Source: Runella salmonicolor
GTDB lineage: Bacteria > Bacteroidota > Bacteroidia > Cytophagales > Spirosomataceae
Direction of reading: 5' to 3'
NCBI RefSeq assembly: GCF_024158025.1
Contig: NZ_JAMZEL010000003.1
Coordinates: 186,001 to 250,000 of the forward strand
Length of the DNA: 64,000 bases
Part shown: positions 31,921-40,928 of the stretch, piece by piece
Layout: every line of letters begins with the position of its first letter
Position numbering within the stretch: position 1 is the first letter of the stretch
The notes under the pieces: model-generated
What the model saw: only the letters and a program-made list of their open reading frames with translations
What the model was told of the DNA's origin: nothing
The model's database searches: none
Program-made: the position numbers and the translations under genes

Positions 31921-32712
31921 ATGAAAAATGTGTTGTTGGTAGTGAGCGCTTGTGCTACGGCTTTTGTGGCGTTGGTTGGTTTTCAAAAGTTAGAACATCC
32001 CTTACAATTTCCCCAATTTACTACCCAACATTTGGTAGATTCCACGCAACTAAAACCCGATTCTCTGCCCCAATGGCAACGGGTCTATAATTCGCTCCGC
32101 CTCAAAGAAGCGGGCCTATCTCTCGAAGGTTTTCGGTATGCATGGGTGGGTTTTCAAAAAGAAAAGTTTACAAAATCTATTCTTGCCATTGCCGATTTTA
32201 GTCAATCTTCCCGCCACAAACGTTTGTACGTGATTGATTTAAAGGAAAATAAACTTTTGTACAATACCTACGTGGCCCACGGCCGCAATTCGGGTGAAGA
32301 ATTTGCCCGTCAATTCTCCAACAAAAATTCTTCTTACCAATCCAGTTTGGGCTTTTATCGGGCCTTGAGCACCTACCAAGGTAAGCACGGACTGTCGCTT
32401 AAATTGCAAGGATTGGAAGAAAATATCAACCACCGCGCGCTGGAGCGGGCCATTGTGATGCACGGCGCAGACTACGTGAGCGAGGAGTTTATTAGACGTA
32501 CGGGTCGCTTGGGGCGCAGTCAAGGCTGCCCCGCTGTCTCGGTTGACGACACCAAAAAACTCATTCCGCTACTGTGCAATGGCGCAGGGCTGTTTTTGTA
32601 TTATCCCGATAATTCCTACCTCAAAAATTCAAAGCTGTTGGCGGGTTTGGAGGAAGAAACTCAAACGGATTTCCGTTCCCAACCGTATACGTCGTTGAAA
32701 AATACCAACTGA
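31921..32712 (+). CDS. Murein L,D-transpeptidase, YkuD_2 type
   Basis: A 263-residue protein with an N-terminal signal/anchor (about 1-20). The catalytic domain of the YkuD_2 group has KRLYVIDLKENKLLYNTYVAHGRNSG (about 100-125), IVMHGADYV with His181, and GRSQGCPAVS with nucleophile Cys203. L,D-transpeptidases cross-link meso-DAP residues of peptidoglycan or attach proteins to it in the periplasm. Its last 52 bp overlap the 3' end of a second, unrelated L,D-transpeptidase gene on the opposite strand. Confidence 0.87.
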   Translation: MKNVLLVVSACATAFVALVGFQKLEHPLQFPQFTTQHLVDSTQLKPDSLPQWQRVYNSLRLKEAGLSLEGFRYAWVGFQKEKFTKSILAIADFSQSSRHKRLYVIDLKENKLLYNTYVAHGRNSGEEFARQFSNKNSSYQSSLGFYRALSTYQGKHGLSLKLQGLEENINHRALERAIVMHGADYVSEEFIRRTGRLGRSQGCPAVSVDDTKKLIPLLCNGAGLFLYYPDNSYLKNSKLLAGLEEETQTDFRSQPYTSLKNTN

Positions 32713-33824
32713 CCCGCGTCGTTGATGTCGGCCCCTAAATACAGAATAAATACGGGCACTTTTTGCTTTAGCTTATCCGATTTTGGCTTCTGATTGGTGA
32801 TGGGTTCATTGATAAAATCATCGTCTAATAGGTGTTCTCCAGCCAAAAAATTGGCCAATTGCGCGGGGCTTTGCAACCGCACACAACCGTGGCTTCGCCA
32901 GCGTTGGTCGCTCACAAAAAGGGTGCGAACATTGGTGTCGTGCAAATAAATTGCGAGCGGGTTTTTGATGTTTACTTTCATCAAACCCAGAGAATTATCT
33001 TCACCGTTGTCCTGCCGAAAACGATACGGAAAATTATCTTCCGAAATTTCGTCCCAGTTGATGGAGCGGGCGTCTACGCTATCGCCTTTGGTATCAATGA
33101 CGGCCATCCCGTTGTCTTCCAAATAGTCTTCATCCTCCCTGATTTTTGGCAACATTTCCCGGAGCGCGATGTTGGTCGGGACGTTCCAATATGGATACAT
33201 AATGATGTTGGTGGCGTAGGTATCAATGCCCGGCGTGGGAGAGTCTGCTTTGCCCACAATCACCCGCATACTCAGTTTTTGGGCACCCGTTGAGTCAAAT
33301 CCTTTCAAATACGCACCGCGCGAGTTGACCAGTACCATGCGTTCGGCTCCTTGTGCCTGTCGGTTCATCCAACGATAGGCATTGAGCGATTCGGCAATGA
33401 TGGCCGCGCTGTCGGCTTGCCCATCTTTGATAAATCGGGTGTAGTGGCTTTTTAGTTGAGAATAAACGGGGAATGAAGGCTCTAAACGCGCCAGCACGTC
33501 GTCAATGTTTTTGTTTTTACCTTCCACCACCTCCCAAGCGGCTTCGCGAATTCGGGCCGAGTCGGGGAGTAAGACCTTCGCCGTATAGCGGATATAGCGC
33601 GGTTTGTGGCCATAACTGATTTCTTCCAATAGCCCCAAAGGACCTTTTTTTGCGGCCCGTGCGGTATCAATTCCGATGGCGTGAGAATAGCTAAGCAGCG
33701 TTGCGTACGTCTTTTTGTCCTGTAACTTTTCCAGCAATAATTCTTCAGTTCTTTCGGGTTTACGACAACCGTTAAAGATAAAAATAGAAAGCGATAATAG
33801 GGTGTATCTGATGATTGGTTTCAT
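32661..33824 (-). CDS. Lipoprotein L,D-transpeptidase, YcbB/LdtD-like catalytic domain
   Basis: About 387 residues from MKPIIRYTLL; an upstream in-frame ATG at 33869 would bury the signal. A type II signal ends FIFNGC, giving lipidated Cys20. The C-terminal half has the YcbB-type YkuD layout: RMVLVNSRGAYLKGF, MRVIVGKADSPTPG, YPYWNVPTNIALREMLP, LAIYLHDTN and the active-site SHGCVRLQ with Cys about 314. E. coli YcbB is longer and carries a peptidoglycan-binding domain that I do not see here. It probably acts on peptidoglycan from the periplasmic face of a membrane. The 3' end overlaps the convergent Ldt gene by 52 bp. Confidence 0.85.
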   Translation of the reverse strand: MKPIIRYTLLSLSIFIFNGCRKPERTEELLLEKLQDKKTYATLLSYSHAIGIDTARAAKKGPLGLLEEISYGHKPRYIRYTAKVLLPDSARIREAAWEVVEGKNKNIDDVLARLEPSFPVYSQLKSHYTRFIKDGQADSAAIIAESLNAYRWMNRQAQGAERMVLVNSRGAYLKGFDSTGAQKLSMRVIVGKADSPTPGIDTYATNIIMYPYWNVPTNIALREMLPKIREDEDYLEDNGMAVIDTKGDSVDARSINWDEISEDNFPYRFRQDNGEDNSLGLMKVNIKNPLAIYLHDTNVRTLFVSDQRWRSHGCVRLQSPAQLANFLAGEHLLDDDFINEPITNQKPKSDKLKQKVPVFILYLGADINDAGQLVFFNDVYGWERKSV

Positions 33825-34009
33825 AAAAAGGGAGCTATTTAAGTAAAGTGCAATCGTATAAATAGTCATGCCAATACAAGTAAATAGAGGTTAAAGGTTT
33901 AATAATAAGGGTGATGTATTTCTTGTGCGCTGAAGATGTCATCGGGAGAATGAACAATGTGGGTAATTATTTCTACACATTTGAAATTGGGAAATTTTAC
34001 AAACAGGGC

Positions 34010-34039
34010 AAAAAAAATGCCATGCTTTGGGGCATGGCA
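34010..34039 (-). terminator. Rho-independent terminator
   Basis: On the minus strand TGCCATGC and GCATGGCA form a perfect 8-bp stem with a 6-nt loop, followed at once by a run of seven to eight T. It lies 26 bp past the stop of the gene at 34065. Confidence 0.75.
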
Positions 34040-34064
34040 CGTAGTATTTGGGATGAAAAAATGT

Positions 34065-34565
34065 TTAGGAGGCTTGCTGCGCCGCAAAATAGCGTTTAAG
34101 CCATGTGGCATCAGCGCGTACTTTCCAGCGTTTCATCCATTGCGATTTTGTGGTAACGGTATTGTCGAAAACCGTAGTGTCAGGAGCTAATTCTTCGGCG
34201 TTAACCGCACTTTTAATACCCGATACTGGTATGCTTTGAAGTTCTCCTCGGTCGTCAATGTACATCAGCGAGCGGTCGAAAAAGTCGACGCCCAAACGAG
34301 GCCCGATTTCCTGCAACCAATGCACCGACTTGTCGATAGAACAGCCACTCGGCAACTCTTTGCTTTCATCCACGGCAATGACTACAAACCGATTATGAAA
34401 GATTTTTCCCGACGCCGTGAGCTTCATGCTGTGGGCTTCCCACTCGTCCAAGGCGGCTTTGAGGGTTTCGGTGAGGGTGCCAACTTCGTCGTTGGTCAGC
34501 GGGCGATTTGCCTGATAAATCCAGACGCGCGCTTCAAAATCTATTTGATCAAAAGGAATATACAT
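34065..34565 (-). CDS. Conserved Bacteroidota protein of unknown function (SGCSID family)
   Basis: A 166-residue soluble protein with no signal peptide. It begins MYIPFDQIDFEARVWIYQANRPL, and has FHNRFVVIAVDES (about 55-67), SGCSIDKSVHWLQEI (about 73-87) and LGVDFFDRSLMYI. From memory, relatives in databases are labelled 'ABC transporter ATPase', but there is no Walker A, Walker B or signature motif here, so that label is not supported. The invariant-looking SGCSIDxS with its cysteine may be functional. A good intrinsic terminator follows and a tandem repeat precedes the start. Confidence 0.7.
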   Translation of the reverse strand: MYIPFDQIDFEARVWIYQANRPLTNDEVGTLTETLKAALDEWEAHSMKLTASGKIFHNRFVVIAVDESKELPSGCSIDKSVHWLQEIGPRLGVDFFDRSLMYIDDRGELQSIPVSGIKSAVNAEELAPDTTVFDNTVTTKSQWMKRWKVRADATWLKRYFAAQQAS

Positions 34566-34618
34566 TGGTGAATGGTGATTAGTGAATGGTGATTAGTGAA
34601 TTAGTGATTGGTGAATTA
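34566..34618. repeat. Tandem direct repeats of GTGAATGGTGATTA type
   Basis: About 3.5 imperfect copies of a GTGAATGGTGATTA unit lie immediately upstream of the SGCSID gene. Sequence at about 34680-34720 (TGACTACCTAATGACTATTTCACTAAC) reads as related units in the opposite orientation, so the whole gap forms a degenerate inverted structure. Confidence 0.55.
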
Positions 34619-34724
34619 GGGTTGTCAAGTGTGGTTACAGATTGTCAAGTTATTGACTACCAGTTAATAAACATCCACTTCATGCCTATTGCATGACTAC
34701 CTAATGACTATTTCACTAACTTTC

Positions 34725-35516
34725 TTATAAACCTTCGGCCTGCGCCACAAGTTCCGCCAGGTCGAATACTTTGACGGAGTCTTCTTTTTCTTTGTTTTTG
34801 ACGCCGTCGCTCATCATTACCATACAAAACGGGCAACCCACCGCAATCGTGTCGGCACCCGTGGCGAGGGCTTCTTCAATGCGTTCAATGTTGACGTCTT
34901 TTTTCCCTTTTTCGGGTTCTTTAAACATCTGTGCGCCGCCCGCACCGCAGCAGAGACCTTTGGCTTTGGAGCGCTTCATTTCAATCAAATCGGCATCTAG
35001 GGCTTCCAAAACCGCGCGGGGTGCCTCGTATACATCGTTGGCGCGCCCGAGGTAGCACGAATCATGAAACGTGATTTTACGGCCTTTAAACGTACCGCCC
35101 CCTTCGATTTTCACTTTGCCCGCGTTGATGAGTTGTTGCAGAAATTCCGAATGGTGAATCACTTCGTAGTTGCCGCCGAGGTCGGGATATTCGTTTTTGA
35201 GGGTGTTGAAGCAATGCGGACAAGCCGTCACAATTTTTTTGATGCCGTACATATCCAATACCTGAATGTTGGCCATGGCCTGCATCTGAAACAAAAACTC
35301 ATTGCCGGCGCGGCGGGCGGGGTCGCCGGTGCAGCCTTCTTCGGTGCCCAGTACGGCAAATTTTATCCCTACTTTGTTCAGGATTTTGACAAAAGCAATG
35401 GTCACTTTTTTATAACGGTCGTCGAAGGAGCCCGCGCAGCCGACCCAAAACAACACTTCGGGGGTTTCGCCAGCGGCGGCCATTTCGGCCATGGTTGGTA
35501 CTTTCAGTTCGCTCAT
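34725..35516 (-). CDS. CCG-domain (HdrB/LutA-like) Fe-S oxidoreductase subunit
   Basis: A 263-residue cytoplasmic protein with two cysteine-rich CCG domains. The first includes VGCAGSFDDRY (about 26-36), a lone Cys in EEGCTGDPARR and CPHCFNTLKNEYP (about 99-111). The second includes HDSCYLGRAND and GLCCGAGGAQMF, with a final VGCPFCMVMMSDG. These motifs bind a non-cubane or 4Fe-4S cluster in heterodisulfide-reductase-like, lactate- and glycolate-oxidising complexes. In Bacteroidota this subunit usually works with a ferredoxin-domain partner; no such partner gene is next to it here. Electron donor and acceptor are unknown. Confidence 0.82.
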   Translation of the reverse strand: MSELKVPTMAEMAAAGETPEVLFWVGCAGSFDDRYKKVTIAFVKILNKVGIKFAVLGTEEGCTGDPARRAGNEFLFQMQAMANIQVLDMYGIKKIVTACPHCFNTLKNEYPDLGGNYEVIHHSEFLQQLINAGKVKIEGGGTFKGRKITFHDSCYLGRANDVYEAPRAVLEALDADLIEMKRSKAKGLCCGAGGAQMFKEPEKGKKDVNIERIEEALATGADTIAVGCPFCMVMMSDGVKNKEKEDSVKVFDLAELVAQAEGL

Positions 35517-35714
35517 TGATTTTTAGAATTGATGAAAAAAAGTGAGGGGCTTGGTTTGATAAAGGTTAAAGTACAAAAGCCACACCGTGTGATTGACGCT
35601 TATTTTCCCTCTTCAAAACGCACGACGTAGGAACCTTAGAAAAAAGTAAAAATAAACGTAATTTGTTTTTTTGAAGCACGGTGAATGCGGTTATTTCACT
35701 AATCATTTGGATTT

Positions 35715-35735
35715 TTACCGATGCAAAGTCGGTAA
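35715..35735 (+). promoter_or_regulatory. Inverted repeat upstream of pyrophosphatase
   Basis: Perfect 7-bp arms TTACCGA and TCGGTAA with a 7-nt spacer, 17 bp before a -7-like box (AATGTTTG, 35752-35759) that precedes the pyrophosphatase start. The position fits an operator, but there is no direct evidence. Confidence 0.3.
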
Positions 35736-35780
35736 TTCTCCAAAATTTTCCAATGTTTGTCTAAAGATTCAATTTAACAA

Positions 35781-36398
35781 ATGAAAACAGTCTATAAATC
35801 GCACCCTTGGCACGGAATCCCCATCGGGGAAAAGGCCCCCGAAGTCGTTACAACCTTTATTGAAATTGTACCGACCGACACGGTTAAATACGAAATTGAT
35901 AAACTGACGGGTTACCTTAAAATTGACCGCCCTCAGAAATACTCAAATATTGTTCCGGCGCTGTATGGTTTTGTGCCCAAAACCTACTGCGGCGATGCTA
36001 TCGCGGAGTTTGCCCGACAGCAATCTGGCCGTAGCGACATCAAAGAAGGCGACGGCGACCCGCTTGATATTTGCGTGCTTTGCGAAAGCACCATCCCTCA
36101 CGGTGACATCATTTGCCAGGCCATTCCCATCGGCGGTTTGCGGTTGATTGACAAAGGTGAGGCCGACGATAAAATCATTGCGGTGTTGAAAGACGACCTG
36201 TTGTACGGAAAATACAAAGACATCGCCGATTTGCCCCAAAGTGTTGTGAACCGTTTGCAACACTACTTCCTGACGTACAAGAACTTACCCGGTGAGCCGA
36301 TGACCTGCGAAATCGCCAACGTATACGGGAGAGAAGAAGCCCATGAGGTGATTCGTAAATCCATCACTGACTATCTGAATAACTTCGGGATGTTGTAA
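35781..36398 (+). CDS. ppa: Inorganic pyrophosphatase (soluble family I)
   Basis: A 205-residue cytoplasmic enzyme that hydrolyses pyrophosphate to two phosphates, pulling biosynthetic reactions forward. The family signature DGDPLD supplies the Mg2+-binding aspartates (Asp91, Asp93, Asp96). Upstream are the substrate-binding KYEIDKLTGYLKIDR and the YGFVPKTYCGD loop; downstream is GGLRLIDKGEADDKIIAV with the other conserved acidic residues and a lysine. Length is slightly above the usual bacterial 170-180, typical of this Bacteroidota form. Confidence 0.93.
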   Translation: MKTVYKSHPWHGIPIGEKAPEVVTTFIEIVPTDTVKYEIDKLTGYLKIDRPQKYSNIVPALYGFVPKTYCGDAIAEFARQQSGRSDIKEGDGDPLDICVLCESTIPHGDIICQAIPIGGLRLIDKGEADDKIIAVLKDDLLYGKYKDIADLPQSVVNRLQHYFLTYKNLPGEPMTCEIANVYGREEAHEVIRKSITDYLNNFGML

Positions 36399-36478
36399 AT
36401 AACAACTGCCTGTGCTTCTGGGAAGTGACCTATTGGAAAGTGCTAAGTCTAATTTGCACAACCAATCGGTTATTTTCC

Positions 36479-37027
36479 ATGAAGCAATCCATCGTTGATA
36501 TAAATAATTTTTACCAAGCGCCCGAGTTTTTGGCTTGTGTGAGTGAAACAACCAACGAACCGTTTGACAAAATAAAACAAGTGTTTGAGTTGTCACTTGA
36601 ATGTTTGTCGTTTTGCCTCTCCAAACAGATGACTTACCCCATCGGGAAACAGCTCGCAACTGTCAAAATGATGAAATCTGCGGTTGATCGCGACTGTTTT
36701 CTGCGTCTTCCAACCGCCGATTTTCTACACGAGATGTCGCGGGAAGGAGACCAAATATTGGCGGTCATGTTGCCCAGTCAGAAAAGCTCCATCGTGGGCA
36801 TTATCGTAGGATACACAAAAGTAAGAACGGCAACGGCTTCATTTTTAGTGGGAATAATGGTTTATCTTTTGGTAGCCCGCATTCAAAAAGAGGCTTTCGC
36901 TGGTAAATGGGGGATTCAGGAACTTTCTTCTTTTCTTTATCAACTTGTTGACAGTGACATAGCTACCCAACTAAATCATCGAGATTTCGAAACCTTAGGA
37001 GTATCTTCATTATTTATTAAATCGTAG
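36479..37027 (+). CDS. DUF937-like protein
   Basis: 182 residues from MKQSIVDINNFY; an in-frame start 54 bp earlier adds 18 residues with no homology. It has no signal peptide, is mostly helical and has a semi-hydrophobic segment near 120-140. The stretch LPSQKSSIVGIIVGYTKVRTATASFLVGIMVYLLVARIQKE resembles the second half of DUF937 proteins (SGLSSGTASSLLGLxxPLVxGxLGK), but the match is weak. Role unknown. It follows the pyrophosphatase gene by 80 bp and is convergent with a hydrolase gene. Confidence 0.55.
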   Translation: MKQSIVDINNFYQAPEFLACVSETTNEPFDKIKQVFELSLECLSFCLSKQMTYPIGKQLATVKMMKSAVDRDCFLRLPTADFLHEMSREGDQILAVMLPSQKSSIVGIIVGYTKVRTATASFLVGIMVYLLVARIQKEAFAGKWGIQELSSFLYQLVDSDIATQLNHRDFETLGVSSLFIKS

Positions 37028-37040
37028 AGCTGCACTTTCA

Positions 37041-38021
37041 TTATTTAAAGACGATTTCCTTTAAAAAAGTGTCGGTTTCGCGAAATACGCCTTCCAGGTC
37101 TTTGGAAGTAAAATGCGACGCAATCACGTGCTCGCCCGCATTAGGAAATGCCACTTTTCGCTTCTGAGCAGTGGGAGTGCCTAGTTCATCAAAGGCTTTG
37201 AGCATGGCTTCGACCGAGACTACTTTGTCTTGATTTTCTTCATCTTTGTAATAATAGGCCATAAAAACGGGCATTTTTATTTTGGCAAAGGTTTCTGGTT
37301 TTACGATGGCGTCCATCATCTTTTGCAGCGTCATGACCCCGTTGGTATGATAGCGCGTTAGCCAGTAATTGGCGCGGTCAGGGGTATAATGCGTGAGGTC
37401 GCGGTGGGAACCGCCCAATAGCTGCAACAATTGCTTGCCCCAAGGCCCTGTTGCCACTTCTAGCCCATTGACTTTGAAGCATGGCGAATATAGCACAAGT
37501 GCCTTGATGTCAGGGTGTTCGGAGGCGATGTAAGAACTGAGCAATCCACCCGCTGAGCACCCGATGACAATGACACTGTCGCCGAGGGATTTGGCTACGG
37601 CAATGGCGTATTTGGCACTAGACAGGAAGTTTTCAGGGGTTAGGTTTTGAAACGCGTCGGGGCTTTTTACGCCTGCATCGTACAAGCGAGCGAGGTAGAG
37701 ATTACACCCGTATTTTTGGGCTAGTTGCTTGTGTATCGGGTCGCCTTCCGCCCAACTGGCCCCAAAACCGTGGATATAGACCATGCTGTATTTGGTTTTT
37801 TGCTTTTTGGCAGTATCGGCCCAAATAATGCGGGCTTCGTTGTCGGGTTTAAGCTCAAACTGCGATTCGGTTTCTTGAATGTCTTTTTCGAGTTGGACGA
37901 CATCGGTCGTAACGCTCGTGAGGGTAGGAGATAACATGGCTTTTTCAGGACGGGGGCCGATAAAATAAATAATCACCAAAGCGACGAGCGTGATACCCGC
38001 CCATTTAAGAAATTTTTTCAT
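37041..38021 (-). CDS. Membrane-anchored alpha/beta hydrolase
   Basis: A 326-residue protein with an N-terminal hydrophobic helix (about 6-24, no clear cleavage site), so probably a signal anchor with the enzyme in the periplasm. The hydrolase core has VYIHGFGASWAEGD (oxyanion region, about 82-95), nucleophile elbow GCSAGG (about 154-159), the strand MPVFMAYYYKDEENQ with the likely acid, and histidine in NAGEHVIAS. The layout fits the serine aminopeptidase/monoacylglycerol-lipase group. Substrate unknown. It is divergent from the GH2 gene. Confidence 0.8.
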   Translation of the reverse strand: MKKFLKWAGITLVALVIIYFIGPRPEKAMLSPTLTSVTTDVVQLEKDIQETESQFELKPDNEARIIWADTAKKQKTKYSMVYIHGFGASWAEGDPIHKQLAQKYGCNLYLARLYDAGVKSPDAFQNLTPENFLSSAKYAIAVAKSLGDSVIVIGCSAGGLLSSYIASEHPDIKALVLYSPCFKVNGLEVATGPWGKQLLQLLGGSHRDLTHYTPDRANYWLTRYHTNGVMTLQKMMDAIVKPETFAKIKMPVFMAYYYKDEENQDKVVSVEAMLKAFDELGTPTAQKRKVAFPNAGEHVIASHFTSKDLEGVFRETDTFLKEIVFK

Positions 38022-38134
38022 CTGGTTTTAAAAAGTTGATAGGAAGGCTACAAATGTAAGGAAAGCATTAGTTTAAGGGATAAAATTGCTTTAAATAATA
38101 GTTGCGTTTTTTGTCATAAACATATCTATTCTAT

Positions 38135-40912
38135 ATGCTTCGTTTCTCTATCTACCTTTGTTTATTGCTTTTCGGGATGCAGACCCTTACTGCCCAAACC
38201 AATATACCGCTGCCCGAACACCCGCGTCCTGATTGGGAACGTGCGAACTGGCTCAACCTCAACGGCGACTGGGAGTTTCGGTTCGATAAAGAAGATGCTG
38301 GTCTGAAACAGGGTTGGGGCAAAGGCACTCAAAAATTCCCCCTGACCATCCACGTGCCGTTTCCGTGGGGAGCGCCGCTATCGGGAGTAAAAGATGAAGC
38401 CGACATTGCGTGGTATCAGCGCACGATTTCTATTCCCAAAGACTGGAAAGGGCAGCGCGTTTTTGTGGTCATTGGGGCCAGTGATTACAAAACCACCGTT
38501 TGGTTTGGTGGCAAAGAGCTCGGCTCGTTTGAAGGGGGCTATGTGCCTTTTGAATTTGAGTTGCCTGCGGCAAGCCTGAAAGCAGGAGCGAGTCAAAAAA
38601 TGGTGATTCGGGTAGACGACGTACGCCGTGACTATGCACTATATGGCAAACAGGGCTACGGCAACGCCCGGGGCATTTGGCAAACCATTTATCTGGAAGC
38701 GCGCGCCAATGATTACCTCGAAACCCTGCATTTTACGCCCGATATTGACAAAGGCAAGGTTCAGGTGACGGCCACTTTGCCCAAACCTGCTTCGCAAGAT
38801 TTGGCGCTGAAACTCAACATCGCGGGTGTATCTGCGCCTGTTTCTCAAACCATTGGAAAGGGGCAAACGCAACTGATGTTTGACGTTTCTATCCCTGATT
38901 TTAAACTTTGGACGCTGGAAAATCCGCACCTGTACGAAGTGGAGGCGGAGTTGGGAGCAGATAAGATTAAAAGTTATTTCGGAATGCGTAAGATTTCGGT
39001 GGTCAATCTGCCCGGGACCAATTTTCCGTATGTCGCGCTTAATAATCAGCCGATTTATCTCCAACTCGCGCTCGACCAATCGTACCATCCAGAGGGTTTT
39101 TATACCTTCCCGACGGATGAGTTTATGAAAAATGAGATAAAATTGGCCAAGGATATTGGCCTAAACGGCATCCGGACGCACATCAAAATTGACGTACCGC
39201 GTAAGTTGTATTGGGCGGATAAAATGGGGCTGTTGGTTATGTCTGATTTACCCAATTTCTGGGGACAACCCAACGCCGAAGCCCGGGCTGAGTCGGAGCG
39301 GGTGTTGCCCCAACTCATCAAACGAGATTTCAATCACCCTGCCATTTTTTCGTGGATTCTCTTCAATGAAACCTGGGGATTAAAGACCAAAGTAGAAGAA
39401 AACGGCAAAAAAGTAGATAAATACTTGCCCGAAACCCAGCAGTGGGTGGCAAGCATGTACCGCAAAGCCAAAGCACTGGACCCGAGCCGTTTGATTGAAG
39501 ATAATTCAATCTGCTGCGGCGCGGGCCATACCGAAACCGACCTCAACTCGTGGCATGAGTATCTGCCCGGCTACGGATGGGAAGACTACCTTAAAAACTT
39601 GACCACCAAAACGTACGAAGGCTCTACCTTTAATTTTGAAAAGGGCTACAAAGTGGGCCGACAGCCCAACATCAACTCCGAATTTGGCAACGTGTGGGGC
39701 TACGATGGCAGTTCTGGCGACGTGGATTGGACGTGGGATTATCACCGCTCGGTCAATACGTTTCGTAAATATCCGTTGGTGGCGGGGTGGTTGTACACCG
39801 AGCACCACGACGTAATCAACGAGTGGAACGGTTATTTTAAATTTGACCGTACCCAAAAGTTCACGGGCTTGGAAGCCTTTGTGCCGGGTATGAGTCTCAA
39901 AGATTTGCACGCCGATATTTATGTCACTACGGGTCAGGATATTTCACACAGCGTGCGCCCGACCGAAGTGGTGCAGGTACCCCTAACGATTTCGTCGATG
40001 ACGGGGCGCACTGATTTGGGCAATGAACTGACCCTGAAAGTAGAACTGAACGGCTGGGATGCTTTTGGGCAAGCCAAAAAGTGGCAGAGTTTTACCAAAA
40101 AAGTCCCGTACAGCCCGTGGATTCAGCAGGCAATCGCGCCGTTGTACGTGGTGATGCCTTCCGAAAAATCGGTGGCGGTGTTGGCGCTGACGTTGCAGGA
40201 TGCCAAGGGCAATATCTTGAGTCGGAACTTCAATATGTACATCATAGAGAAACCCCAAGCTGCCGAAATAGTGACGGGCGGTGGAGAAAAACAACGATTA
40301 TTGACCATTGCACCGAATAAATTTAGCGATGCAAAATGGTCAATGAAGCAGTGGGATGTGTTGGACGGATTGAAAGTGAACGGTGCTGGAAGTGGTTATT
40401 TTGAATACAAAATTAAATGGCCAACCGACCTAAAAGCTGACAACGTCAACGGGGCGTCGTTCATCATGGAAGCCTCCGCCAAACAGTTGTTTGGTAAAGA
40501 CAAAAGCGGTGACGTGAAAATTGCCGACAACTACATGCTCGGTGGTGGTACGTTTGACAATAGCCTCAATCCTAATTCTTATCCTATGACCGATGAAACT
40601 AAGTTTCCGAGCGATGTGGCCATCAGTTTCAACGGGGTAGCAGCAGGAAAACTCAACCTGCCCGACGATCCTGCCGACCACCGGGGGGTATTGTCGTGGC
40701 ACTATCAACCCCAAAACCGTAAACTGCGCGAAGCAGGCAGCTACGGCTATCGTTTGGAAGTAAATGTACCCAATGAGGCCATCCAGAAAGCCATCCAAAC
40801 GGGCGAATTGGTGTTGCGTTTGGCGGTTGAAGGCAACGGTGGTTTAGCGATTTACGGCGAAAAATTTGGCATGTACCCCTTTGACCCGACGGTTATCGTG
40901 AAAGTAAAGTAA
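38135..40912 (+). CDS. Secreted GH2 family glycoside hydrolase with C-terminal extension
   Basis: A 925-residue protein with a signal peptide (about 1-21, ending TLTAQ). The GH2 order is complete: jelly-roll sugar-binding domain (about 30-200, with WYQRTISIP and VDDVRRDYALYGKQGYGNARGIWQTIYLE), Ig-like domain (about 200-290), and TIM barrel (about 290-610) with acid/base in WILFNETWG (Glu about 412) and nucleophile in NINSEFGNVWG (Glu about 514). The family has beta-galactosidases, glucuronidases and mannosidases and the specificity is not readable here. About 300 extra C-terminal residues form beta-rich modules of unknown role. A terminator-like hairpin follows. Confidence 0.88.
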   Translation: MLRFSIYLCLLLFGMQTLTAQTNIPLPEHPRPDWERANWLNLNGDWEFRFDKEDAGLKQGWGKGTQKFPLTIHVPFPWGAPLSGVKDEADIAWYQRTISIPKDWKGQRVFVVIGASDYKTTVWFGGKELGSFEGGYVPFEFELPAASLKAGASQKMVIRVDDVRRDYALYGKQGYGNARGIWQTIYLEARANDYLETLHFTPDIDKGKVQVTATLPKPASQDLALKLNIAGVSAPVSQTIGKGQTQLMFDVSIPDFKLWTLENPHLYEVEAELGADKIKSYFGMRKISVVNLPGTNFPYVALNNQPIYLQLALDQSYHPEGFYTFPTDEFMKNEIKLAKDIGLNGIRTHIKIDVPRKLYWADKMGLLVMSDLPNFWGQPNAEARAESERVLPQLIKRDFNHPAIFSWILFNETWGLKTKVEENGKKVDKYLPETQQWVASMYRKAKALDPSRLIEDNSICCGAGHTETDLNSWHEYLPGYGWEDYLKNLTTKTYEGSTFNFEKGYKVGRQPNINSEFGNVWGYDGSSGDVDWTWDYHRSVNTFRKYPLVAGWLYTEHHDVINEWNGYFKFDRTQKFTGLEAFVPGMSLKDLHADIYVTTGQDISHSVRPTEVVQVPLTISSMTGRTDLGNELTLKVELNGWDAFGQAKKWQSFTKKVPYSPWIQQAIAPLYVVMPSEKSVAVLALTLQDAKGNILSRNFNMYIIEKPQAAEIVTGGGEKQRLLTIAPNKFSDAKWSMKQWDVLDGLKVNGAGSGYFEYKIKWPTDLKADNVNGASFIMEASAKQLFGKDKSGDVKIADNYMLGGGTFDNSLNPNSYPMTDETKFPSDVAISFNGVAAGKLNLPDDPADHRGVLSWHYQPQNRKLREAGSYGYRLEVNVPNEAIQKAIQTGELVLRLAVEGNGGLAIYGEKFGMYPFDPTVIVKVK

Positions 40913-40928
40913 GGGCGTGATATTAACG

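Noticed and set aside
33911..34099. Small plus-strand frame of 62 codons
   Set aside because: It runs through the intrinsic terminator of the minus-strand gene and has no start context or similarity.
34566..34618. CRISPR array
   Set aside because: Units are short, contiguous and degenerate, with no spacers and no cas genes nearby.
38152..38160. Perfect -7 box TACCTTTG
   Set aside because: It lies inside the signal-peptide codons of the GH2 gene; using it would remove the signal peptide.
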